Of a DNA stretch of 64,000 nt, positions 47,462 through 61,100 are shown piece by piece. The stretch is from the NCBI GenBank assembly GCA_964035795.1, contig OZ038320.1:30070875-30134874 (forward strand), written 5' to 3'. Under the pieces are notes generated by a model that saw nothing but the letters and a program-made list of their open reading frames with translations, ran no database searches and was not told the origin of the DNA. The position numbers were made by a program, and so were the translations under genes. This DNA is from Pterobdella sp. o SKG-2022. Lineage: Eukaryota; Annelida; Clitellata; Hirudinida; Piscicolidae. Numbering within the stretch: the stretch's first letter is position 1; every line of letters begins with the position of its first letter.

Positions 47462-49217
47462 ATGAAAAAAGCAAGTGATAATGTACATCGAAAAAATTCT
47501 TTAGCTCTTAAATCTTCCCACGTCCTGTTGTATTGTTTACCCTACCAATCTTACCTACTTAGTCTCATAAAATATACCACGATGGCCATGTTGACATTTA
47601 CTTTTTTGAATCCGACCATATGTGAGGTTTCAAAAAACAGCAAAAAAAAAACGTCAAAAATTAATACTCACTCTCGAAGCTACATACCAATGGAATGTCG
47701 GAAGTTTTTCAGAGCAATCTATAGGAATGATAAGAAATATTGTCTTGATGGGAATAGCAGCTTGAAAGATGAAGGAGATATATCATATAAATATGACGGG
47801 GTTGGGGATAGAATGAATGATTACTTTTCTAGAAGTTTTAATAATTTTATCTTAATAGTCATCAAGTGTTTTATTGGTAGTAGGAAAAAGAATGGTTTCA
47901 ATATGTGTGGAGGTAATTTAAACAAACAGCATTTCAACGATGAATATATATTTGATCATGTCAACAAACAAGCAGTTTATAAAGAAATACAAAAAATTAT
48001 GGCTATAAATACCTTTAAAAAAGTTTACAAAGTCTATAAAAAAATCAAAAAAAACAATAATAATAATGAATGTGAACTGTTAGAGAGAGTACTAGATGGA
48101 AGTTTCAGAAGTAATAATGGCCCCCACAATGAAGGTTTCTTCAATCGATATTTCCATCGCTTGCTTTACCATCGTCTCAAAATTCTCCACCACCTCTCAA
48201 ATGATTCTGAGAATGAATATTTTTCTAATTCTCATAATCACAAATTAAGTTCTCTGAACTTCAAAAGATCGAAAAACTATGGGTCAAAAACACCAACAAA
48301 ACATCATAAAAAAATTAGTCGATTTAAAAAATATAATAACTCGGAAAAAACGCAGTTGAAAAAAGAAGAATGGGTCAAAGACGGAAATAATGAGGGTAAT
48401 AACAGTTCCACACTTGGCAGTGCTAAAGACATAACAAACTACAAAAGCAACTACTGCAATCAAAATGGCTTGTTTCGTTCAAAAAGTGGCCACTCTAAAA
48501 AGTTTAATTGTGAAATAATAGACTACAAAACTTTCAAAACGAAAATCTGTAAAAACCTTGACTCTAAGTTAAAAAAAAAAAATTTGCGAAATGTATTCTT
48601 GTCAAAAAAACAAATGAAAAACGAAACATCAGCAAAAAAAGTTAAAAAAAGCAATAAAAGAATAAGAAGACGAAGCACAAAACATAGGGATGCAAGACGT
48701 ATTCAACACTATCAGAAGAGTACTAATCTTGAAAGACACATACGTTTCAGTGAAAATATAAAAAAAATAAAAAATAAAAAAACTAAAAAAAACGAATTCA
48801 AAAACTCTTTTTTTCATGAAAAAGACATTCAAAAAATAGAAATCTTATTTGATGAGAATTTGACGCCTTCGAAAAACATTCAGCGCCACCGAGTTCATAA
48901 GTATCAAGAAAATAATAGAAAACAAAATAAAAACGTAAATCTTGCTTATAACAAAGTTAATAAAAGTAAAATATCAAGAAAAGTGAGAAATGTCGAAGGC
49001 TCTTGCGGAGGGCTGAACAATGGTAGCATTATTTGTATCGACCTTGTGGAAGAAATGCCCTTCCCCACGGTGGTTGCAGAGTTGCTGAAGGAAAGAAACA
49101 ACAAAGGAGAAAGATATTGGGAAAGTGAAATCCCAAAAATGGAAGGTGATGGAAGGATAACGTTTTCACAGCTCTCAGAATCCAGTGCAGATAAACAAAT
49201 GTTTGAAATTTCACAAG
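47462..49217 (+). CDS. Protocadherin exon 1: leader, basic extension, start of EC1
   Basis: Ends in phase 1 at CAAG|GTTTGT. The ~460 residues between leader and EC1 are rich in Lys, Asn, Ser and His. The last 64 codons are the first half of EC1 (ITFSQLSESSADKQMFEIS). Confidence 0.82.
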
Positions 49218-52135
49218 GTTTGTTTTTTATTAATACTAGTTCTTTTAATTTGCAGCCAAAAGTCTGCTGGTTCAAATCATAAAATTTTAATCCGCGTTTA
49301 ACCGTCAGAAAACTTTTGATTTTTATTAATGTTACTTTTCTCATAGAATCATAAACTGAATTGAATTTTCCGGCTGATAAGTTGCTTCAAACATTTTGAG
49401 AGTAAAGAAAAATTTTTAAAAAGATTTTTCGAAATTAAAAGTTTTTATGATGTATGTTTCATATTTTGAAAGTGTTTAATTTGCTGTTCAATTTTTCATC
49501 AAAAAACACAAATGCTTTCAAGATATTTAATAATTTATGCTAACTAAAATGAATTTCCACTTATTAAAACTTTGAAAACACTAGGGGTATTTTATTTTTA
49601 AAATTCTCTGCCCGATTATTTTTATTAACAAATAATTCTAGCATAAAACATCATAATTAATAGTCAAATCAAAAACCATTGACATCTGTTACCACAGATG
49701 GTGTTGTGAAAACAGTAACGAAAATCGACAGAGAAAAAATCTGTTCAAACAGACCCGAATGCTCAGTGCAATATAACTTTTTTGCCCAAATGCAGCACAT
49801 AGTACAGGTGTGAAAAAGTTTGTTTTTCTTTAATTAGATTATTTGACCAAGAGTACCCGAGGCTTAAGGCATCACTACGTTTAGTTTTGTTGTTTTCAAG
49901 AAGGTTGTGATGTATTTTCGATATAATAATTGCAAAATTTAAAGAAAGATTTTTATTTTCTCGTTTTTTTTAATTTTTGATTTTTCCAATGTTGTTTCCA
50001 TGGTTAGGGTTTGAATTTTTAATTGATAATCTTCTTCAGCCAAAGTAAATACTGCAAATTATTTGAACACTAATGGTGATTTTGTTAAGTTATTTTTTCA
50101 ATTACTTAATGGAAATCAAAAGGGTCTCGTAAGTTTTTTTAGAGATTTTTCATATTTAAGTGGTCAATTTCACTTTTGAATAATTCATTAAAAATTAATT
50201 TAATTCAGCATTTCAAATATATCTCGAGCTTAGCTAGGAAGTGGCTTTAATTACTCACTGAACTCTAGGTTTATCATATTATCAGTGCTCTTCACAAATT
50301 TTTTTGACATCACTCTTTTCAATTTTATTCGAAACAAAATAAAATTTAAATACATTTCACCAAAATATACTTTTATCAACTTTTCAACAAAAATACTAAC
50401 GAGAATTTTGATCAATTTCTAAAAGAAATAAAACCAAATATGGATGATAATACTTAATGAAAAAAAAAATAAATCCGAGTAACACGTGGTTTAAGTTACA
50501 GTAAGGTTACAACGTACGGAGCCCATGAATCGTTACCTGTAACTTTACGTTTTACCACAAGCACAAGTACCGTTGTAAAACCTAATGCTAGCAGTACAAT
50601 AATATATAATAGCCATAACTAGTTAAAGAAGTAGCTTAGAAACTATAAGATGAAATTAAGAGTTGGTGCTTTTTCAGCAAGAGAAAAGCTTTTTGGTCTC
50701 ATAAATCTTTCAAACCTTTGTGAGATAGTTTTTTATAACTAGCAGAAGAACAATGTGACGTGAAACCTTATATAACTACACCACAAAGACCGAGCCAATA
50801 GATGAAACTAAATAAATATACAGTAAAAACGACACTTACAGTAGAATAATGACCACCTAACCACTAACAGATCATGAAAATCAACTTCACAATAGTCGAC
50901 ATCAACGACAACAAACCGCAGTTTGACTTCGACAAAACAGTCCTCGATATATCAGAAGCTGAAGATATAGGTCATTTCATCAACCTTCCTTTGGCTAGAG
51001 ACCAAGACAGCCCTCAGTACTCTGTCCATAACTACACTTTGAATTTCGTCAAACATTACGATGTAGAAAGGGATTCTGTACACAAACGGCTTAGAGGTTA
51101 CAGAGAAGACGAGAATCATTCTTCATCAAATAAAAATGCTGTTAGTGCTTTTATTATCCTGTTTTTGGTTATTACCTTTTTCGACATAAAGGGTTTAATG
51201 TTATTTTTATTTTATTATACAAACAATAACATAAAATAAGCATATATCGACGCAAAAATATCAAAGCGAAATAAATGGGAATTAAGACGCATTGTGGTAA
51301 TAGCTTGCAAGTCAATAGAAAACAACTGACATTAAAAGTGAACTCCTGCTCAAACACCTAATGTTGCAATGTGGCCTGCAATGATGTGAATATTGTTCTA
51401 ACGTTTCTATCATAGAATAAAATTGAAATAAAATACAAAATAAAATAATAATAAATAGACTAGTAGAATAATATTGATAACCAATTAAAAAAGTAATAAT
51501 AATAATTATTAAAATAATAATTTATAAAATATTAATGGAAAAAAAATAATAAAAAGCCGAAAAAAATAGTGATAAAAAGCCAGATAAAATAACAATAATA
51601 ATAACCCCTATGAAATGATGATAACAACTTCATATTTTTGAACTTCAAAATGATGAAAGTTCAGATACATTTACTATTTTATAAAAATTATAAATTTCAA
51701 TTTTTTTTACCCATTATGAGTTATGGTGAAATTAGGCTTATTGAAAGCTTTAGTTTTTTATAAAACACTAAATGTATCTGAAATTTATTGATTTTGCTTT
51801 TTAAAAATCTGAGTAAAATTTCATTTAAAAGATATATAAAATGCCTATAAAAAAAAATAAATCGAATAAAAGATCAAAAAAAACTCACTGAAAAATAATA
51901 ACAATAAAAAGGATAATAATAAAAATATAAAAAAATGGATGAATTAAGGATAACTAAAAGTTACATATATGCTGTATAAGAAGTGAACAATGTTTTGTTA
52001 AATAAGTGGAAGAGACCGCTTCATTTTGCTGCTCAAAGCGATGAATACAACTGTTTTTGTAAGGAAAACTATACTGTTTTTTTTGCGAAATAAAGATTTC
52101 ATAACAAAGTAATTATTGTTTTTTTAGCAAAATAA

Positions 52136-52176
<41 letters not shown>

Positions 52177-55100
52177 AAGCTATCAATAAAAATTTCAAAT
52201 AACTAATATAAATATTCCTTTCATAGTACTAATGCATTTGAGATGACATAAAGCTTTGTTTCTATTAAAAGTCTGCTCGACTGTCTTTTGCCTATTTGAA
52301 TTTAATGCCTGGGTAGAACAATACTATTAGTGCTTTTATAATTAAACAACGAAATTTCATTATAAAATAGTTGTCCATGAAATAAACTCAACTGTTTTCA
52401 TATTGTTGATTGTATTTTATCAATATTCCATGTTAGGACTCAAATCTTTGAAAACGTTTAGAAAATCTCAGCAGTTATGTGTTGGAGTGTTCACTCTTAT
52501 GCTTTTGAAACTTTTTCTTATACAAACCTCACTAAAAAAATGCCTCATATGATTTGATGTATGAATAGTGTTGAAATATATTCTAGTAAAGATAGTCATA
52601 ATACAAAAAAGATTGAATTGTTAAGGCATCAATCCTAGGCGAGTCTAGATTTCAGTGTTAAAAACGTCTTTTATGGGTGTTAAAACATATGATATAAGAT
52701 ATCATTATTCCTTCTAATCTTATATGTTTTCATGTGAGTGGGTGCAATCGAATAAAATGAAACTAGCATCGGATTCTATAGCAGCATTTCAAGCCATTGT
52801 GTTATTATCCCATCGTTATATCCCTTCCTTCAAACAACGTTTAAACCCATTAGTACCTTTGTGCTGAGCTGAATATAATTCTTCATCTTACTCATATTAA
52901 CTATTTATATTTCAAGCTTTCTTATATTCATTTTTTTATTCGAAAGACTCCCACAATCACCTTGCGACTTTAAGCCTTGTTATGCCTGGAGGCACGTGAC
53001 ACAAACATCCTGCATACTGGTGTCATTGCGGAGGGTCTGTGCATTCTTTCATGTGTGTGTTTTATGGCCTCAAAGCCGGTTTTTGCCGTTTGGCCATACC
53101 AACGGCTGGTCTTTTTTCTTTTATTACGTTTCAAATTCAACATCGTGAAATTAATTGATTATCCCACTTTCATCCCATAATCGACTCTTCTTCATCATTC
53201 TTATGAAAAACTTGTGAATAATTCATCAATATCAAGCAAGGTGAGTAAACGTTAATTAGAAATGGTGCCAAACTTGGAAAATTTTGACATTTTTTCAAGG
53301 TTTCATGAATAGAAGACAGCCAGCTGGTATTGTCGTTCGTCATCATTTATCAGCATGTAAAGCCAACCTCTGCTGAGCTTTTAACTTAACCTCTACACTG
53401 TATTAGTTAGTACGAAGATCTCATTTGAAAGTATCAAAAAATTTTTGCTCTGCTGTTTTTTAATATCTCAGTCTTCTCTTTAACATGCTACCCTGATAGG
53501 GGAACTGTCCACCAGTATTAGCTCAAAAGTCTCTTCGAAATAATTTTCGAAGTATAACATACTTATAATCTCATAGGGAATTTTTTCAGCGTTTGATGGA
53601 TTTGCAAAAAATTTTAAATTATTTTTTTCTTATATCCATAAGAGCGCTGACATTTGCCATTAATCTCCTTTGTTACCTCACCATCTTTTATCTACTCATT
53701 AATAATATAAAAATAATATACAAATGAGAATTTCAATGTTTTTCCAAACTTTAGTTTTTGTTTATTTACTCTTTATTTGTTCAATTACTTTCATATAGCG
53801 AGATTCATTGTATATAAAGGATTCACAGTTGTTCTTAATTACATCAAGGAAAGCTAATTTAAGTTAAGAATAGAAGATTCATCATGGTAGTTTCCAATTT
53901 CCGTAGCATGTTCTTTCCAGAATTTCATATTAAAATTCATTAAGTTTTTGAGAATTCTCACCAACACAAAACATACTCTATTCTATATTTATAAGCGACA
54001 CCCCATCCAAACATTAATAAATTATATAATGTGTTCATATTATTATAATGTTAACATTATTCTAGTTATATTTTTATATTCCATTTATATTGTCATTTTT
54101 TTATATCATTATTATATCAAAAAATATGTTATATCACGTGGTACTTTTACTACTTTAAATATTCAGACATATCAATGGTTTGCGCATAGATTGACAAACT
54201 GCTTTGCGAAACGTTACAAATTGAAGTGCTAACTTATAACTCACAACGATTATAAAATAAAACTATCAAAGCCCCTGTTAGTTTTTATTCAGACATTCAA
54301 ATATTTCAAAAGTTAATGATACAATGAAATAATATTACTAATGGAGAAAATAGCATACGAAAAGCTAAGTTTAATAATTTTTCCAAGCTCTTTATCAAAT
54401 TTTGTAAAAAGAACCACTATTGCAAAAAAAATTTGTTGAATTTTAATCAGGTATCCAAAAACCCTTTCGAGTTGGTGAAGGAAGAGAGAGTGGATGGAAG
54501 AATAGATTTGAAGCTGGTTCTCAAAGAAAAGCTGGATAGAGAAATTATAGATGGATACGAGGTCAGTTTCTTAATGGTTTTTGTGAGTTTTAGTATGGTT
54601 TTTGGCCTTTAGTTTTAAATTGTGAATGGTTTTTATTTTATTTCTCGTTAGAAATTTTTAATTTGTGGTGAGTTGGATGTTCTATGATGTTTCCAAATTT
54701 ATATTTTCAGATTCATATTACAGCAATCATTATGTCCGAATATAAATCTTTTTTTATAACGCCAAAATTTTCGAAAACAGTATTACAACGTTCAAAAACT
54801 TTAACAAAAGAAGCATGAAAATTTATTTGAAAAAATTTTTTTTTTGTCCAACTTAATCCCATATACAAAAGCAAAAATTATCCTTTTGAATAATTTTTAA
54901 TAAATATTATGATGTTATTAAGATAAAATTTCAAATAATTTAGATTAATCAGTTGAGCATTTAAAACTTTCATATAAGCGTGGAAATGGCTCTCAAAATG
55001 TAAAACTCAATGAAACCATTGTTAGAAGCAATCTTTATGAAAAATTTTACAGCTTTAATTTCAGTAGTTTTTTTTTGTTTATTTTCAAAATAGTTTTATA

Positions 55101-58100
55101 TTTACGATGGTCGAGTGATTTATTCATTCATACACTCATCCATCTATCAAAGCAGCGTGTAGGGATTGTTTCAATTGAATGTATTGTGCTTGTAAAAATT
55201 CCTTCAAATAATTATTCCATTTTTATATTTCAGCGTTGAAAAATTATTTTTTAGCTAAAAATTGTTATTTAACGATGCAATTTGTGAAATTAAATTTTCA
55301 AAATTATTTCCGAGAAATCCCGTTGCATGCTTGCTAAAAACCAACTTACGTTGACAGTGCCTGTATTATTTCGCCTTTATACGTTCCTAGTGGCAATATT
55401 TCGCCAACTCACATTCAGAGTATTAAGGTCAATACGCTGAATTAAAAAATAATAAATTGCATATAAAAAATAAGCATTTGAAGCGGCAAATACCATTTCG
55501 AGAATGTGTTATTTATAGAGCCGATAAATCATTACAAGCTTCAGTAAATAACAATTACAACGCTAATAGTCACTGAAAGCTGCTGTGATTGCCAAGCGAA
55601 CATCAGCTTGTCCCCGTAATTAATTGCAGCCCTTTGTATGTCTGTTTGCTTCAACAACTTTCCTATATTTTTCTACATTAGTCGATCGTGTAGCATTTTA
55701 AAACTTGGAGAAAATATTTAATGATTCGCCTGCTTTTAAAATATTTTTCAGAGGCTTTTTACTTTTTGATTAAGTTTTGAGAGTAAAAGGCGTTTTAAGA
55801 AATGTATGAGTAACTTTGAAAAATATATTATAATATAAAATATATAAATCAGTTTTATTAATAGTGATTATTTGAATTAATCCTTCATACCACAGTACAT
55901 ACTGACAGCTAGAGACCCTCAATATAGCTGCGAAATGGCTGTTATAGTGGTGGTAACAGATGCCAATGATAACAGGCCAATATTCCACCAAAAAAACTAT
56001 GAAGTTGTTGTACCAGAAAATTTTAAAGTTAGTATTGTTTATTGCTATAAATATCCAATGAATTTATAGGTTGTTAACATCTATTTTTCAATGGTTAGGG
56101 AAGACAATGGCGAAAACACGTCGCAAAATATGTGGTTGAACCTGGAATATATGCTAAATATACGATGCTATCAAATTTCAAAATAATATTTTTATGTTTA
56201 AAATTTTAAAAATACATCGTTTAATATATTGAAATTTAGCTTGAAATTGAGATAATCAGTTAAGTAAGGCCCACGGGTTTTATGGCTTGGAAGCTTGTTT
56301 TCAAAATAGACACTAAATGTTTTTAACCGTTAAAACAACACAACCCTAGGTTGGCATACCATTAATAACAGTAGCAGCACATGACATGGATCTTGGACTG
56401 AACTCTCAAATCACATACAATCTCACTTCTCCTTCTTCAGAAAATCAAGACCATATGTTTGGTATTGGGTAAGTGATTTCAACTCTCAAAGTTGTTTTAA
56501 TCTAAAGTTCACTCTGAATGAGAGTTGAATCCAAACTAGAACTGAGAATATTTTTTGAAGGAATTCTAGAGGGGATTAAGAAATAAGAAAATTTCAAACA
56601 ATCGATATAAAGTTCTTTTGTAAAAAATTCTTTTAACCTAAGTTGAGTGTGTGAAAAAAGATTTTTTGAATTAATTTTTAATGGCTGATTTTTATTTTTC
56701 AATGAATAAAAATAATACTGCCTCAATGAAGCTCTTTTATGCAATACTTTGAAAGTTTTCCATAATAAATTTCAAGTTATTGACTTTGATTTTGAATTCA
56801 ATCAAAAAGTTGTTGTCTCGCAAAATTATTTCCAGCTAGTGTATATATTTTTTCCGTGAAAACTAAAGAGCTTCAGAGCAATAAAACAAAAATTAAAGTT
56901 TTATGCTCAACCATGAGTTGAATTCTTACGTTGAGTTTTTACTTTCAATAGTAGAATTCAATTTGAAAATCCAATGAATCTCATTATTTCGCGTCTTAAA
57001 TTTTATATTAACAGTATTATATTGTTGTGCATGTCTCAGAAACTGAGGTGGCCAGTGATCGTTCTCAATTATTGCAACTATTATATAGTAGTTATTGAAC
57101 TAAGCCATTTTGTTTGGAGAAGTTTTTATAAACTTCGAGCGTAGGCGAACTTCAACTCGAATTTATCGGAATTCAAGACTCGCCGTTCACGCTTTTAGGC
57201 AGTTTGTCTCGCCTTTGTGAACTAGATCTTCCTCCAAGCTACATGAAAAATTGTATAATATCTATCTGTTGATATCTGCTACCGATATCTGCTACCCTTG
57301 TCAACTGTTATCCAGGCTATAACAGAAAAGCAGCTTTTAACTATACGCACTTATTTAGATTTCATTCAACGTCGAGGCCCAAACTATCAAACTATTGAAT
57401 TTCCATATTAAATTCTCAATTAACAAATAATTTTGTGTTTTAGGGAAAGTAATGGAAAAGTTTATTTGAAAGAGAAGTTAGATTACGAGACAAACAAGGT
57501 GCATCTGATCAATATCGAAGCATTGGACAAGGGTCCAAACTCACTCCCTGGCCACGCTTCTGTGGTGATCAAAGTCGAAGACGTCAACGACAATCCTCCA
57601 GAGATCAACATGAAAACCACGCATCAAGATGGATATTCTCGTGTGGCTGAAAACCAGGGTCCAGGAAAATTTGTAGCTTATGTCTCTGTCACTGATAAAG
57701 ATGTAGATGAAGAAGAAGAAGAAGAAATAGTAAATGAAAGTGATAATGGGATAGAAAAAGCGGTTTTGAAAAGAACAGACCAGAAAAATAAAATAAAATG
57801 CCACTTAGAGCAAGATGATTTCTATTTCACCCCCCAACTTACTTACCAAGATGGATTTCAAATAAATACACACCTTTCTTTTGATCGGGAGATTAATACC
57901 GAAATATCGGCTCAAGTGGTGTGTACAGACAGTGGTTTGAGAAACAAAGGACCTTATCAAACTTCTTCTGTCCAACTCACGGTATCAAAATTGTATCGTT
58001 ATAAACTTGTTATAAATTTGTAATTTAAAAAAAAAAGTTTTTGAGACTTGTCTCAGGTGAGATTAGTTGTCTCTGGTAACTCCTATTGATAAACAACATA

Positions 58101-61100
58101 TATTCTCAACAGCAAGACATAAATAGTAAATAATTGATAAGAATTTGTCATTTCTTCATCAAAAGTGTGACAAACGAGATTTATGCAGACTTTCAAAACA
58201 TCTTCAATCATCACGAGTTTCAATTTAATGCCAAAAATAACTTTTTTCCAAGTTTTATTTGATATTTTTGAAAAGTCTGTAAAAAAATTTTAATTTTTTT
58301 ATTCAATTTTTCTGTTAATTAATTTCAAGGTTTTCAAGTACTTAAAATAATTTATGAAATGCTTATAAAGATTTTTATGAAAACTTTTTTTACTTTTAAT
58401 CTTGATTTATTGTTTTAATAACCAAAGTTATTTAAAGTTTTTAAAATTTTTGAAACTTCCAAAATTTATATAAAAATATTTTTTTACTAAGGTTAAAATA
58501 ACTGACGAAAATGACTGCTTCCCACAATTTACACGTGAACGCTACGAGTTGACAATTCAAGAAAACTTGCAGGCACATGAATTCATAGGAAAAGTTGAAG
58601 CTTTTGATGACGATGCTGGAAGCAACAAGATTATTAACTATTATTTCTCTCAAGTATTTTTTCTAAAATACAATAAAAATAAAAAAATTGGTAATGATAC
58701 TATGAAAGATAAAGAACCAAAAAGAAAAAATAATTATAAATCAGTTAAAAATAACAAAAAAAAGAACGATGGTGAAAACTCTAAACAACTGAAATCCTCT
58801 GTTGCAAAAGACAACAAGCAAGCCATAAACAACACAAACACCAACAACAGACGGGGCAGAAATAAATTCGATAAACCAAAACTCGACGACAAAGAGACTA
58901 TTTTCAAGCATAAAATTAAATCTCCCCCTAAAAATCCTTTTAATGTCACTGCGCTTTTTCAGCTCGATCCAAGGTCTGGAAAAATATACTCAAAACGTTC
59001 GTTTGATAGAGAAGAAAGAGGGTTATATACGTTCAATGTTGTGGCTCAAGATCAAGGCAATCCTAAAAGAATGGCGGATGAAGTGGAAGTAGTGGTGAAG
59101 GTGCTCGATGTTAATGACGAAATGCCTGTGTTTGACAAAGCCAGGTTGTCTGTTTACTTTGCTATTCATACTCCTTGAAGTTCAATTATTAATGTTCTTT
59201 CAGAGTTTTTAACTTTAAATATTTTTTTTAATATTTACTGTTTTAAACAAAATCATATACTTTTAAGGTACAATTTTCGAGTGGAAGAAGAGTTGATACA
59301 AGAGAATTTCAAACATGTTGACTATTCTTTGGTGGTGGGTAGAGTGAGGGCGGTAGATAGAGACTCGCCCAAGTATAATGCTTTTGAATACGTGATGGAT
59401 TCGACAGAAAGCGATCAAGCGGCTAGAATGTTTTTCAACGTCGATCCCATAGATGGGTCTGTGTTGGCATTGAAACCATTAGATCGCGAGCAAGTCCCTT
59501 CATTCCATCTGGTAATTGCAGCTTTTCCAACAGGGTATTTGGAAAACTTTCATCCTGCTCCTAGATGCTCTGTCACCATCACTGTTACAGACATCAACGA
59601 TAATAAACCTGTCTTTATTTATCCGTCAAGAGATTCAAACGAGACGATAGCCATATCGAATAAGACTCCTGTGGGTCATAAGATAGTGAGGATTGAAGCA
59701 AGAGATGATGACTATGAAGAAAATGCCACTGTCACATATTACTTCAGCCCTGAAAATGGGAACCCAGGAAATGTTTTTCTACTCGATTATCAGAGTGGAT
59801 TGGTTTCTTTAGCAGTGAGTCTTGAAGAAGCTACATTCAAAGAAATATTATTGAAATTCGTGGCTCAAGATTCAGGTTCCAATCCTTTGGTAAGTGGAGT
59901 GGCTGAATTGAGAATCATAGTGAGCAAGGAAATCCCTTTCATTGATGGGGAACTGGGCTTTGGAGACCTTCTTTACAAGGAAAGAGTGACAATGGTAGTG
60001 ATGGCGTTGACGTTGGTTTTCCTGCTCTTATCTCTGTGTGCTGTAATGGTTGCCATCATGTGCATGTTCAAGCGAAGAAGTCGAGCTTACCCTGAGGACG
60101 CCGAGATATCCAAATGTGATATCATCCAGAACAAATACGTCGCTAACTTGAGCAAAGACATACCTTACAATGACTACCCGGCTCCACAAGCCACCCACCA
60201 ATACTTCAATACAACAAACGGCCATGTGCTGCGATACGATGTGAGTAAGAATGATGAGATCATTGACTCTTCATTGGTGGTCGATTCAATGGGAGTATCA
60301 GATCTAGCCAAAGTCAACAAGGTTTAAGTTTGTTAGTTGGTTTGATCTGCTATTATGAAATATTGTATGTTGAGGCTTTATATTGTTTATTTATTAATAT
60401 TATATTCATGAAAATATTTTTCTCTCGTTTCTCTTGATTCATACTGCCTCATAGGCATGCTTGCCTTTAAAATAAATTCTCCATTATTTTCAAATTTCAA
60501 TTTTTCAAAATAAGTAAAAAATTGAATTAATTCAAAGCTTTCTTTTGTTTCCTAATTAGTAATTTGATTACGGCTACTATAAGTTTGTTTTGTAATTCTC
60601 GCTAGTCAGTGTCGGATACAAAACGACAACGAAGTATTTCCGGTAATGATGAAGATGACGTCACGAGTGAAGTGGAAAACCCTGAAAAGCACGTGACTTC
60701 CGGAAGAGAACAAAAACGGATGAGCTGGAGATCTTTAGACTGTTTTAAGGAGGTGGGATAATACTAATAACAATAACAATAATAATAAAATTAACAATAA
60801 CAGTAACAATAAAAATAAAAATAGTAATAACTATAATAACGTTATACTTATAAAATTGTAATTTCAAACTCATAACCATTTAAAAAGTGAGTTGACCCAA
60901 TTAACGAGATCTTTTCATAGTAAAAAGATTTTTCCTGTTCCTCTTGTAATATAATTTATCTCCCAGATCTATTAACACTCTTGCTACTATTAATCTTACT
61001 GTAGAATGTGTTTTTTATTGCTATTATTGGTTGTATTATTATTAGTGTAATTATTTTTTTAAGAGTATTATTGATATCATGATTATAATCAATTTTTTTA

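Noticed and set aside
48946..49344. Minus-strand 132-codon frame over protocadherin exon 1
   Set aside because: Antisense to the EC1 coding segment, with no recognisable domain.
52977..53180. 67-codon frame in intron 3
   Set aside because: Locally GC-richer and perhaps an old repeat, but no conserved motif and not cadherin-like.
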